From assembly GCF_014222285.1 (NCBI RefSeq), contig NZ_JACKZS010000008.1:25041-89040 (forward strand): a DNA stretch of 64,000 nt, in the 5' to 3' direction. Shown here one piece after another: positions 33,912-42,272 of this stretch. Made by a program: the position numbers and the translations under genes. Position 1 is the stretch's first letter. Each line of letters opens with the position of its first letter. This DNA comes from Nostoc sp. UCD121. Its GTDB lineage: Bacteria; Cyanobacteriota; Cyanobacteriia; Cyanobacteriales; Nostocaceae. The notes below the pieces were generated by a model that saw nothing but the letters and a program-made list of their open reading frames with translations, had not been told where the DNA came from and did no database searches.

Positions 33912-35114
33912 ATGAAACTTTGTATTGTTACTCATAAAATTAAGAAAGGTGATGGACAGGGACGGGTAAACTATGAGGTTGCTAATGAAGCGATTCGTCG
34001 TGGTCATCAACTGACATTATTAGCTAGTGAAGTCGCACCAGAACTAGAGGAGAATAGTCAAGTTAATTGGATTCCCATTCCAGTCAAAGACTATCCAACA
34101 GAATTTTTGCGTAATCTCATATTTGCCAGAAAAAGTGCAAATTGGTTGCGGAAAAATCGCTCTGAGATTGATTTAGTTAAAGTCAATGGCGCAATTAATC
34201 TGGCTGCGGCTGATGTGAATGCTGTACATTTTGTCCACAGTTCATGGTTGCGATCGCCTGTTCATATTTCTCGCAACCGCCGAGATTTATATGGTTTATA
34301 CCAATGGCTGTTTACGGCTTTTAATGCCCGTTGGGAAAAACAGGCTTTCCAAAAGGCGCAGGTTGTTGTGGCTGTATCGGAAAAGGTAGCGCAGGAATTA
34401 GTCAACATTGGTGTACCGCGTTCTCGCATTCGCGTAATTATCAATGGCGTTGACTTAGAAGAATTTACCCCTGGTGAAACAGATCGCCAAAAGTTGGGTT
34501 TACCGGAAAATGTCACCCTAGCATTATTCGCCGGAGACATCCGCACACCCAGAAAGAACTTAGACACTGTACTGCACGCCTTGGTGAAAGTTCCCGATTT
34601 ACATTTGGTGGTAGTGGGACACACTCAAAATAGCCCTTTCCCTCAGTTAGCAGCCTCTTTGGGGTTAAGTAAGCGCGTGCATTTTGTGGGATTTCGCCGT
34701 GATATCCCTCAAATTATGCAAGGCGTAGATTTATTTGTTTTTCCTTCCCGATACGAAGCTTGCAGTCTCGTATTGTTAGAAGCACTTTCTTCAGGACTGC
34801 CAGTAATTACTGCCACAGCCACCGGGGGCGGAGAGTTAGTCACACCAGAATGTGGCATCGTTTTATCCGACTCAGATGATATTGATGCTTTGGCTGTGGC
34901 ATTGCTGACTTTGGTAAGTAGTCCCGCCCTCATACAGCAAATGGGCAAAGCTGCTCGTTCTGTGGCAGAAAAACATAGCTGGACTACTATGGCACAAACT
35001 TATGTGGATTTATTCGAGGAGTTGAGCAAGAATGCGGAACACCGTTCTGATACCGACTTATCGCCGTCCACAAGACCTATCACGCTGCCTTTTGGCGCTA
35101 CAGGAGCAAATTAA
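33912..35114 (+). CDS. Family 4 glycosyltransferase
   Basis: A 400-residue GT-B enzyme. MKLCIVTHKIKKGDGQGRVN is the acceptor-side start; the donor half has LALFAGDIRTPRKNLDTVL (about 200), LVVVGHT and EX7E in PSRYEACSLVLLEALSSGLP (about 277). The catalytic fold ends near LFEELSKN (about 374). The last 26 residues overlap the next gene and are encoded out of frame by its first 83 bases, so they may be a late extension with no fold. Good ATG with GAAGG seven bases upstream. Confidence 0.9.
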   Translation: MKLCIVTHKIKKGDGQGRVNYEVANEAIRRGHQLTLLASEVAPELEENSQVNWIPIPVKDYPTEFLRNLIFARKSANWLRKNRSEIDLVKVNGAINLAAADVNAVHFVHSSWLRSPVHISRNRRDLYGLYQWLFTAFNARWEKQAFQKAQVVVAVSEKVAQELVNIGVPRSRIRVIINGVDLEEFTPGETDRQKLGLPENVTLALFAGDIRTPRKNLDTVLHALVKVPDLHLVVVGHTQNSPFPQLAASLGLSKRVHFVGFRRDIPQIMQGVDLFVFPSRYEACSLVLLEALSSGLPVITATATGGGELVTPECGIVLSDSDDIDALAVALLTLVSSPALIQQMGKAARSVAEKHSWTTMAQTYVDLFEELSKNAEHRSDTDLSPSTRPITLPFGATGAN

Positions 35115-35958
35115 ACCCGTCGATCAGGTGATAGTGGTTGTCCGCGATACGGATGCAGATACTTGGCAATTCTTGGCGCAATTAAACGCGCCCAATCTGC
35201 CACTGCATACTGTAAAAGTCACACAACCGGGGGTAGTCGCAGCCCTCAATGCCGGACTAGCAGCAGTGGAGGGTGATATTGTCTCCATTACTGATGATGA
35301 TGCCGCACCTCACCCAGATTGGTTAGAGCGTATCGCTGCTTACTTTACCTCAGATAGTCGCCTCGGCGGTTTGGGAGGGCGTGATTGGGTATACCACGGC
35401 AGCAAATTAGAAGACGAATCTCGCCCAGTGGTGGGACAGTTGCAGTGGTTTGGGCGAGTGATTGGCAACCATCATCTGGGAGTGGGAGAACCCCGCGAAG
35501 TCGATATTCTCAAAGGCGTAAACATGAGTTTTCGTAAAGAGGCCATCGGAGAATTGCGGTTTGATGAGCGGATGCGTGGTACTGGGGCGCAGGTACATTT
35601 TGAAATGGCATTTACTCTGGCATTAAAGCGGGCTGGTTGGAAGATAATTTACGATCCTAATGTTGCTGTAGACCACTATCCTGCACAACGTTTTGATGAA
35701 GATCAGCGAAATAATTTTAATGAGATTGCCTTTATTAATTTAGTCCATAATGAAACCTTAGTTTTACTAGAACATTTGCCATTTATCCGCCGGATTGTAT
35801 TTTTATTCTGGGCAGTATTTGTGGGTACGTGCGATAGTTTGGGTTTCGTACAATGGCTGAGATTTTTACCTAGCCAAGGGCAATTGGCAGGGAAAAAATT
35901 GTTGGCATCTTGGCGTGGGCGTTGGCAGGGATATAAACAATTTGTCATTGGTCATTAG
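35032..35958 (+). CDS. Family 2 glycosyltransferase, overlapping the gene before it
   Basis: A 308-residue GT-A enzyme: MRNTVLIPTYRRPQDLSRCL at the very start, IVVVRDTDADTW, and SITDDDAAPHPDWLERI (about 84-100) with the metal-binding DDD. One or two hydrophobic stretches near 250-270 (RRIVFLFWAVFVGTCDSLGF) may anchor it in the membrane. The start cannot be later, because the fold begins at residue 3, and GAGGAG lies 10 bases upstream. The 83-base overlap with the GT4 gene is therefore real and implies tight translational coupling. Confidence 0.9.
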   Translation: MRNTVLIPTYRRPQDLSRCLLALQEQIKPVDQVIVVVRDTDADTWQFLAQLNAPNLPLHTVKVTQPGVVAALNAGLAAVEGDIVSITDDDAAPHPDWLERIAAYFTSDSRLGGLGGRDWVYHGSKLEDESRPVVGQLQWFGRVIGNHHLGVGEPREVDILKGVNMSFRKEAIGELRFDERMRGTGAQVHFEMAFTLALKRAGWKIIYDPNVAVDHYPAQRFDEDQRNNFNEIAFINLVHNETLVLLEHLPFIRRIVFLFWAVFVGTCDSLGFVQWLRFLPSQGQLAGKKLLASWRGRWQGYKQFVIGH

Positions 35959-35990
35959 TCATTTGTCATTGGTCATTGGTCATTGGCATT
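35945..35990. repeat. Heptamer short tandem repeats (STRR type)
   Basis: Seven-base units GTCATTA, GTCATTT, GTCATTG repeat about six times, starting inside the last codons of the GT2 gene. They are the reverse complement of the heptamers at 2575 and 13436. Confidence 0.7.
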
Positions 35991-36047
35991 GCAGACTGAT
36001 TATTTCATTTGGGATTTTTTATGTGTAAATCTAAAATCTAAAATTGA

Positions 36048-37478
36048 ATGAATTCTAGACAGATACTTTACAATAGTTTTTTAGAAGAAAATTATTCTCC
36101 TCAAGAGCGATCGCAACAGGGATGGATGGCGATCGCAGGCTTTATACTACTAACTGTAGTTTGCTATTTTGCTGGTGCTACTGCTGCATTACGTCTAATT
36201 TACCCGATGACGGCTTTAGCTGTAGCCGTGTTTTTATACTTGCGGCATCCCATTCTCTACGTCAGCTTTACTTGGTGGATTTGGTTTCTCACGCCCTTAG
36301 CTACCCGCTTAGTTGACTATAAGGTAGGTTGGGATGCTACTCGTCAGATGCTCATAGCACCATACTTGGTGGTGTTTGTAACCATAGCAACATTTTTGCG
36401 GCATTTTCCCCGCGCCTCACGTCAAGGGGGTTTGCCATTTGTTTTAGCTTTTATCGGAGTCTTTTATGGCTTTCTCATCGGTCTGATTTATAACCCACCA
36501 ATCCCTGTAGCACGCGGACTACTGGATTGGCTCAGTCCGATTATCTTCGCTTTTCACTTATTTATAAACTGGCGAGATTATCCTAGTTATCGCCAGAATA
36601 TTCAACGAACATTTCTTTGGTGCGTGTTACTTTTAGGAACTTATGGCATATATCAATTCGTAGTAGCTCCTGAGTGGGATAGGTATTGGCTCATTCAATC
36701 AAAACTATTTATGAGTTCTGGGAACCCTGTACCTTTTGGGATGCGTGTCTGGAGTACATTGCACTCAGTCGGCCCTTTTGGTTCCGTCATGCAAGCTGGT
36801 TTACTGTTGTTATTTACCAGTTCAGGAAATTTAATTTTTCCTGCTTCAGCTGTTGGTTACTTGTCGTTTCTACTAACACAAGCGCGAACTAATTGGGGAG
36901 GCTGGTTATTTGGAATAATTATGATTGTGGGTTCAGTCAAGGCACGAATTCAAATGCGCTTGATCGTTATAATTGCGGTGATGGCAATTTGTGTTGTGCC
37001 ATTGACAACCATTGAGCCAATTGCTGGGGTTGTATCAGCCCGTTTGGAAACTTTTTCTAATCTTCAAGATGATACAAGTTTTAAAGATAGATCGGGAAGT
37101 TATGACAAAAACCTTGGTCTAGCACTTTCTAATGGTTTAGGTAACGGCTTAGGAAATATCTGGAAAGTCAATGAAAAAACTGGTCAAATTGAAGTAGTGG
37201 TAATTGATAGTGGCATCTTAGATATGTTTTTCACCCTTGGTTGGTTTGGAGCCATCTTTTATATGGGTGGATTAATCTTGTTAATTATTAGTGTTAGCAG
37301 TTATGGTGAGGGACGTTTTGATAGTTTTATTAGTGCTGCCCGCGCCATTGGCATCAGTTCTGCTACACAGCTAATTATCGGTAGCGGAATGTTGAGTGTA
37401 GCAGGGATGATTCTTTGGGGATTTTTAGCTATGGCTATGGCAGGACATAAATACTATAGCAATCCGAAAAATTCCTAA
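36048..37478 (+). CDS. Wzy / O-antigen ligase-like membrane protein
   Basis: A 476-residue polytopic protein with about ten to twelve hydrophobic helices (for example MAIAGFILLTVVCYFAGATA, about 27-46; LIAPYLVVFVTIATF; GLPFVLAFIGVFYGFLIGLI; GAIFYMGGLILLIISV). A large loop between late helices carries ARLETFSNLQDDTSFKDRSG (about 332-351), where an Arg-rich, acidic pattern of this kind is usual in the periplasmic loop of Wzy polymerases and WaaL ligases. It would polymerise or transfer the envelope repeat unit. One Wzy-like gene sits in the same place in the PCC 7120 HEP island (alr2840 or near it, from memory). Confidence 0.8.
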   Translation: MNSRQILYNSFLEENYSPQERSQQGWMAIAGFILLTVVCYFAGATAALRLIYPMTALAVAVFLYLRHPILYVSFTWWIWFLTPLATRLVDYKVGWDATRQMLIAPYLVVFVTIATFLRHFPRASRQGGLPFVLAFIGVFYGFLIGLIYNPPIPVARGLLDWLSPIIFAFHLFINWRDYPSYRQNIQRTFLWCVLLLGTYGIYQFVVAPEWDRYWLIQSKLFMSSGNPVPFGMRVWSTLHSVGPFGSVMQAGLLLLFTSSGNLIFPASAVGYLSFLLTQARTNWGGWLFGIIMIVGSVKARIQMRLIVIIAVMAICVVPLTTIEPIAGVVSARLETFSNLQDDTSFKDRSGSYDKNLGLALSNGLGNGLGNIWKVNEKTGQIEVVVIDSGILDMFFTLGWFGAIFYMGGLILLIISVSSYGEGRFDSFISAARAIGISSATQLIIGSGMLSVAGMILWGFLAMAMAGHKYYSNPKNS

Positions 37479-37499
37479 ATATAGCAATCCTAAACCATT

Positions 37500-37575
37500 G
37501 GTTAAAATTACATATTTCTTTCTTCTTTCTTCTTTCTTCCCTTTGCGTCCTTTGCGTCCTTAGCGGTTCGTTTCC
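37500..37575. repeat. Pyrimidine tract plus dispersed repeat
   Basis: TTTCTTCTTTCTTCTTTCTT is followed by CCTTTGCGTCCTTTGCGTCC and AGCGGTTCGTTTCC, a plus-orientation copy of the AACGAACCGC-type repeat also seen at 20455, 28535 and 33809. No coding function is visible. Confidence 0.55.
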
Positions 37576-37705
37576 TTATCTATATTTTTTAGCACCTGGC
37601 GCAACACAGAGAGAAGAAAAAAATAAAATGCTTAATCCAAGCGTATTGCTATATCAATTGAGTGAGAAAACAAAATCTTACAACTTAAATAGGACTGATT
37701 AAATT

Positions 37706-38836
37706 ATGAAAGCAATTATTGTAATGCCACTAGCCGAACAACGAGGCGGCGGTGAAATGATGCTTTGGGATTTGGTACAGCAAGGACGTAATGCTGGTGT
37801 TGAGTGGCTGGTGATATTTTTAGAACACGGCCCAATGGTAGAACAAGTAAAGTCCCTTGGTATAGATGCGCGAGTTGTGGAAAGTGGACGTTTACGCCAA
37901 ATCCACCGTTTTATTGGTGCTGTTTTTCAGATAGCTGCGATCGCACGCCGCGAACGTGCAGATATAATTGTCAATTGGATGTGGATTACGCATATATCTG
38001 GAGGCTTGGCGGCAATGCTGGCTGGTTTGCCTGCTGTCTGGTATCAGCTAGAAGTACCTAGCGATAAAACTTGGTTGGTACGACTCGCTACTTTAATCCC
38101 AGCCCGCGCAATTATCACCCTTTCTCAAGATGGTAAGCAAGCACAAGCAGAGATTTGGCCTCATAGGCCAACACCCTTGGTTTATCCCGGTGTTGCACTA
38201 GATCGATTTGAGCCTGATGCTTTGCCAACTCCTGAAGAAGCACGGCGAAAACTAGGCTTACCTTTACACGGCCCGTTGATTGGAATTGTGGGACGATTGC
38301 AACGATGGAAGGGAATGCACATATTGGTGCAAGCGATGCCCAAAATTTTAGAGAAGTATCCTGATGCTCATTGTGTGGTAGTTGGCGGTAAGCACGATTT
38401 AGAACCCGACTATGAAGACTTTTTAAAAGCAGAAATCACAAACTTGGGCTTGAAAGAACAAGTAATTATGGCTGGACTACAGCGTAATATCCCGGAGTGG
38501 GTGCAGGCGATGGATGTATTCGTTCATGCCTCGGATAAAGAACCCTTTGGAATTGTGATTATTGAAGCGATGGCGCTGGGTAAACCTGTAATTGCTGGCG
38601 ATGCAGGCGGCCCGACAGAAATTATTACCGATGGGATGAATGGACTATTAACACCTTACGGTGATGCGGATAAATTAGCGATCGCAATTCTCCGCTATCT
38701 TGACGAACAAGAATTCGCCCACAGTGCAGGAATAGCTGCCAGGCAACGCGCTTTAGATTTTTCAACACAGAATTATGCTCAAAACTTTATTAGTGCAATT
38801 CGTTCTGCAATACCCAGTGTTTCATCTGCTGAATGA
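37706..38836 (+). CDS. Family 4 glycosyltransferase, last gene of the island
   Basis: A 376-residue GT-B enzyme: MKAIIVMPLAEQRGGGEMML at the N-terminus, donor half from LIGIVGRLQRWKGMHILVQA (about 190), CVVVGGKHDLEPDY and EX7E in KEPFGIVIIEAMALGKPVIA (about 280-299). It corresponds to a glycosyltransferase at the far end of the PCC 7120 HEP island (from memory alr2839 or alr2841). A 26-base stretch near its 3' end (38677-38702) is duplicated in the gap downstream. Confidence 0.9.
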   Translation: MKAIIVMPLAEQRGGGEMMLWDLVQQGRNAGVEWLVIFLEHGPMVEQVKSLGIDARVVESGRLRQIHRFIGAVFQIAAIARRERADIIVNWMWITHISGGLAAMLAGLPAVWYQLEVPSDKTWLVRLATLIPARAIITLSQDGKQAQAEIWPHRPTPLVYPGVALDRFEPDALPTPEEARRKLGLPLHGPLIGIVGRLQRWKGMHILVQAMPKILEKYPDAHCVVVGGKHDLEPDYEDFLKAEITNLGLKEQVIMAGLQRNIPEWVQAMDVFVHASDKEPFGIVIIEAMALGKPVIAGDAGGPTEIITDGMNGLLTPYGDADKLAIAILRYLDEQEFAHSAGIAARQRALDFSTQNYAQNFISAIRSAIPSVSSAE

Positions 38837-39527
38837 AACAGTAAACTTTTTGTAAAAGTCAATTTTAGGAAAATGAAACCACAGATTGATGCTAATGAAT
38901 TATCTATGTACTATCTGTGGTTAAAAAATAATACAAAGTCTCCAGCGATCGCAATTCTCCGCTATCTTGGCGAGTAGAGATGTTCCATTGCAACGTCTCT
39001 ACTCTTCTTTTTGACATTAATTACTTAACTGTCTTATCTATCAGCCTACTTGAGTGATGTAAAAACTAACACTAGTCACATCGCTTAACGATATGGATAA
39101 AGTCGAGCTAAATTAAGTGAGTGGGCGTAAATAATTGTCGTTGGGATAAGGCAATAGGCAATCTTGCTACAGTCAATAGGCATAAGGGTTTTAGCCTAGT
39201 TCATTTTTATTTACATAGTTTGATTTTATTGTACCAACTTACTTAGTCTAGCAAAAAATTATTCCTTACCTAGCTGATTTTTCTTTTGATTTCATGGCTT
39301 AAATTCTTTATCTAACTCTTATTAATTTGCTTCATTCTACAAAATTGATCGACTATTACTTAAACATTTGGTACAAAGCTATAGATGTGCTGCTCTGTTA
39401 TCTGATACAGCCAATTTTTCAAATTACCGAACTCATCAAATCTTCATATATTTGAAGCATAGTTTATCTTTTATTGTAAAAATAGTGGGAATAATAAAAT
39501 AAATTTGATTGAACAAAGTAGTTAGCT
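38837..39527. other. Intergenic region with gene-fragment duplication and hairpin
   Basis: The 690-base gap has three items. AGCGATCGCAATTCTCCGCT (38944 onward; 26 bases identical) copies 38677-38702 of the preceding gene. A family-P palindrome with imperfect arms (GTAGAGATGTTCC, 38974-39002) follows directly and is followed by CTTCTTTTT, so it may work as a terminator. The rest is AT-rich and probably holds the promoter of the EAL-CBCR-GGDEF gene. Confidence 0.6.
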
Positions 39528-41756
39528 ATGAGCCAGATATGTTCTATCTCCAAAACCTGTGCTTGTCGCAATGTTGGACGCTGCCAGACCAAGGAGGCAG
39601 GCAGGCTCTTTCTCTGGTTCCCAGTTCCACATACCCTCAAAAAAGTCACCTCCTACCTACAGCAGCTTGGCCTTGAGTATGAACTGATGCACGAGCGACC
39701 AGGTTTGAGTTTGAAGTGTAAACCCGGACAGTCCATAGAAATTGCCCGTAACCTGGCCAAACTACTTGCACCTAGAGAATTAAAAGAGACGCAAGTCCTT
39801 TTCATTGAAGGTAATATCCAACCTCAACTCCATGATTTTAGTGATATAGCCTCATTACAACGCTTCATTAAGTTGAACCAATCCGACTGGCTGGTTGAAA
39901 TGCTGGCAACGGAACGATTCACCAGTTACTTCCAACCAATTGTCTCAATTAACGATACATCGCAGATTTTTGGATATGAATCGCTCTTGAGGGGACTGGA
40001 TGAAGAAGGCAATTTAGTGCTGCCGACACCAATTGTGGAGTTAGCAACCGAAGCCGGACTAATGCCACAACTCGACCAAGTTGCTCGCCTTAGCGCAATC
40101 ACTGAATTCAGTCGGTATAAAGTGAGCGGGCATATCTTCATCAATTTTGCACCAACATCACTTTATGATCCAGCTTTTTGCCTACGTAGTTCAGTGGAAG
40201 CAATTGATACTGCCGGAATTTCCCACGATCGCGTTGTCTTTGAAGTTGTAGAATCAGATAATCCTCAAGATTTAACCCATCTCAAGGCAGTGCTTAAATA
40301 CTACCGGGATGCTGGATTTTTAGTAGCTCTTGATGACCTTGGTTCTGGCTATTCCAGCCTAAACTTGCTGCATCAGTTACGTCCAGACTTTATCAAGCTG
40401 GATATGGAGTTAATTCGAGATGTACATCAAGACCTTTACAAAGCTTCGATTACCGAGAAGCTTTTAGAGATTACTCAAAAGTTAAACATCCAAACCGTTG
40501 CTGAAGGAATTGAGTGTATTGAGGAACTGAACTGGCTGCGAGAACGAGGTGCAAATCTTGCTCAAGGCTATTTGATTGCTAAACCTAGTGCAGTGCCTGT
40601 CACTACAACCCCTCACTTTGATCCGATCGCGTTAAATGTAGCATCGACAGATTCTAAGCTGGTTAAGCGGCATGTCCAACACCAAAATGAGTCCGAGCGA
40701 ATTGTCGCGGCTGTGACGCAGCGCATTCGACAATCGTTAGAGTTAGATGAGATTTTGCAAACCACAGCAGCCGAAGTGCGGCAACTGTTTGAGGTAGACC
40801 GAGTAATAATTTACCAGTTTGAGCCAGACTGGAGTGGGTTAGTAGCTGTAGAATCCTTAGCAGAAGAGTGCATGTCCATTCTGGGATTTCACGTTATGGA
40901 TACATGCTTTAAATCTACCCGTGCAATTTACTTTCAACAAGGTAACACCAGAGCGATCGAAGACGTTGAAACTGCCGGATTATCGCCGTGTCATCTTGAC
41001 CTCCTGCGGAGTTTGCAAATCCGGGCAAACCTTGTTGTACCTATCTTGCAGAAAGAGCGTTTGTGGGGACTATTAATTGCTCACCAATGCCGTAATGCCC
41101 GACAATGGCAGCAATCGGAGATTAACTTGTTTAACCAGTTAGCAGGACAAGCTGCGATCGCTATTCAGCAATCAGAACTTTACCACCAATTACAACAAGC
41201 AAACCAAGAATTACAGCGCCTTGCCTGTTCGGATGGTCTGACCCAAGTGGGAAATAGACGCTGCTTTGATGACACATTCACCACACAGTGGCAACGGTTG
41301 GCACGAGAGCAAGGTTCGCTATCTTTGATTTTGTGCGATGTCGATTACTTTAAGCTTTACAACGATACACATGGACATCTGGCAGGAGATGATGCCCTCA
41401 GACAGGTTGCTAAGGTAATCTCTCAGACAGTCAAATGCCCTACTGATTTAGTTGCTCGTTATGGTGGAGAAGAATTTGCAGTTATTTTACCGAATACCGA
41501 TATCGAAGGGGCCATTGCAATTGCAAGAGATATTCAGATCAATATTAATGCATTAAAAATGCCTCATCCCCATTCTCAGGTCAGCGAATTTATCACTCTC
41601 AGTCTTGGTGTGGCAACCATCACTCCTCATAGCCAATTATCTCCCGCAACCTTAATTGCTGCTGCTGACCAGGGACTCTACCAGGCAAAAGCACAAGGAA
41701 GAAATTGTGTGGTGCAGATAAACTGTGAGGATGTTGAGCCTAAATCTTTCCTTTAG
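39528..41756 (+). CDS. EAL - cyanobacteriochrome GAF - GGDEF protein
   Basis: The 742-residue protein has four parts. Residues 1-110 are a Cys-rich start (CxCxxxGxC) and an uncharacterised domain. An EAL phosphodiesterase domain (about 130-360) keeps YESLLR, NFAP, EVVES, DDLGSG, KLDMELI and EGIE. A GAF domain (about 405-555) has the cyanobacteriochrome signature SPCH at Cys488 and a DTCF motif with Cys460, exactly 28 residues apart, so it should bind a bilin as a DXCF-type photosensor. The C-terminal GGDEF domain (about 570-730) has ARYGGEEF (about 646) and so may synthesise c-di-GMP; the RxxD inhibitory site reads CPTD and is lost. The inferred role is light-dependent c-di-GMP turnover. No membrane segment. 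Confidence 0.93.
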   Translation: MSQICSISKTCACRNVGRCQTKEAGRLFLWFPVPHTLKKVTSYLQQLGLEYELMHERPGLSLKCKPGQSIEIARNLAKLLAPRELKETQVLFIEGNIQPQLHDFSDIASLQRFIKLNQSDWLVEMLATERFTSYFQPIVSINDTSQIFGYESLLRGLDEEGNLVLPTPIVELATEAGLMPQLDQVARLSAITEFSRYKVSGHIFINFAPTSLYDPAFCLRSSVEAIDTAGISHDRVVFEVVESDNPQDLTHLKAVLKYYRDAGFLVALDDLGSGYSSLNLLHQLRPDFIKLDMELIRDVHQDLYKASITEKLLEITQKLNIQTVAEGIECIEELNWLRERGANLAQGYLIAKPSAVPVTTTPHFDPIALNVASTDSKLVKRHVQHQNESERIVAAVTQRIRQSLELDEILQTTAAEVRQLFEVDRVIIYQFEPDWSGLVAVESLAEECMSILGFHVMDTCFKSTRAIYFQQGNTRAIEDVETAGLSPCHLDLLRSLQIRANLVVPILQKERLWGLLIAHQCRNARQWQQSEINLFNQLAGQAAIAIQQSELYHQLQQANQELQRLACSDGLTQVGNRRCFDDTFTTQWQRLAREQGSLSLILCDVDYFKLYNDTHGHLAGDDALRQVAKVISQTVKCPTDLVARYGGEEFAVILPNTDIEGAIAIARDIQININALKMPHPHSQVSEFITLSLGVATITPHSQLSPATLIAAADQGLYQAKAQGRNCVVQINCEDVEPKSFL

Positions 41757-42272
41757 TAGGGGCGCAAGGTCTTGCGCCCCTAACGTATGGTCTATTTACC
41801 TGAAAATCGCTTTAATTAAAAAAAGGTCAATTTATATTTTTTAATATAGATTGCTTTATTTCCACCCATTTGGCTTGAAAGTACTGAGTAAAAAATACTA
41901 TTCCCCAGTCCTCAGTTTCTCTTTCATATATTTTGGTGTGTGTAGTTTATTCCGGTTACTTAACGGTTTTCAAATGCCCACTCCACAAGATTGGATAATT
42001 TATTTCTTGGAGTTCCCTTATCAATGAACATACACTTAAGTACGTTAGATTATAAGGTGATTTATACAACATCTAAAGCCGAAATTACACAAATATCTTC
42101 CTTAAAGGCTTTTTGGAAATCATCACTTAGATATAAAGTGATTTAAATGTTAATAGCTTGACAACAGATGATTATATGAAATAATTATCATCTATCTTAT
42201 AGAGATATCAAAGTATCTCTCAATAGGTTCTGATAATAAAACGCTTAAATTATTTAAGTTTTATGATCGCGC
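41757..42272. other. Intergenic region starting with a family-P palindrome
   Basis: The palindrome GTAGGGGCGCAAGGT and its partner arm (41756-41782) overlap the stop codon TAG of the preceding gene, then ATGGTCTATTTACCTGAAAA follows as at 1286. The remaining 450 bases are AT-rich and have short repeats of TATAAGGTGATTTA (42050, and a variant at 42133). No gene is supported; the MscS promoter should lie here. Confidence 0.55.
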
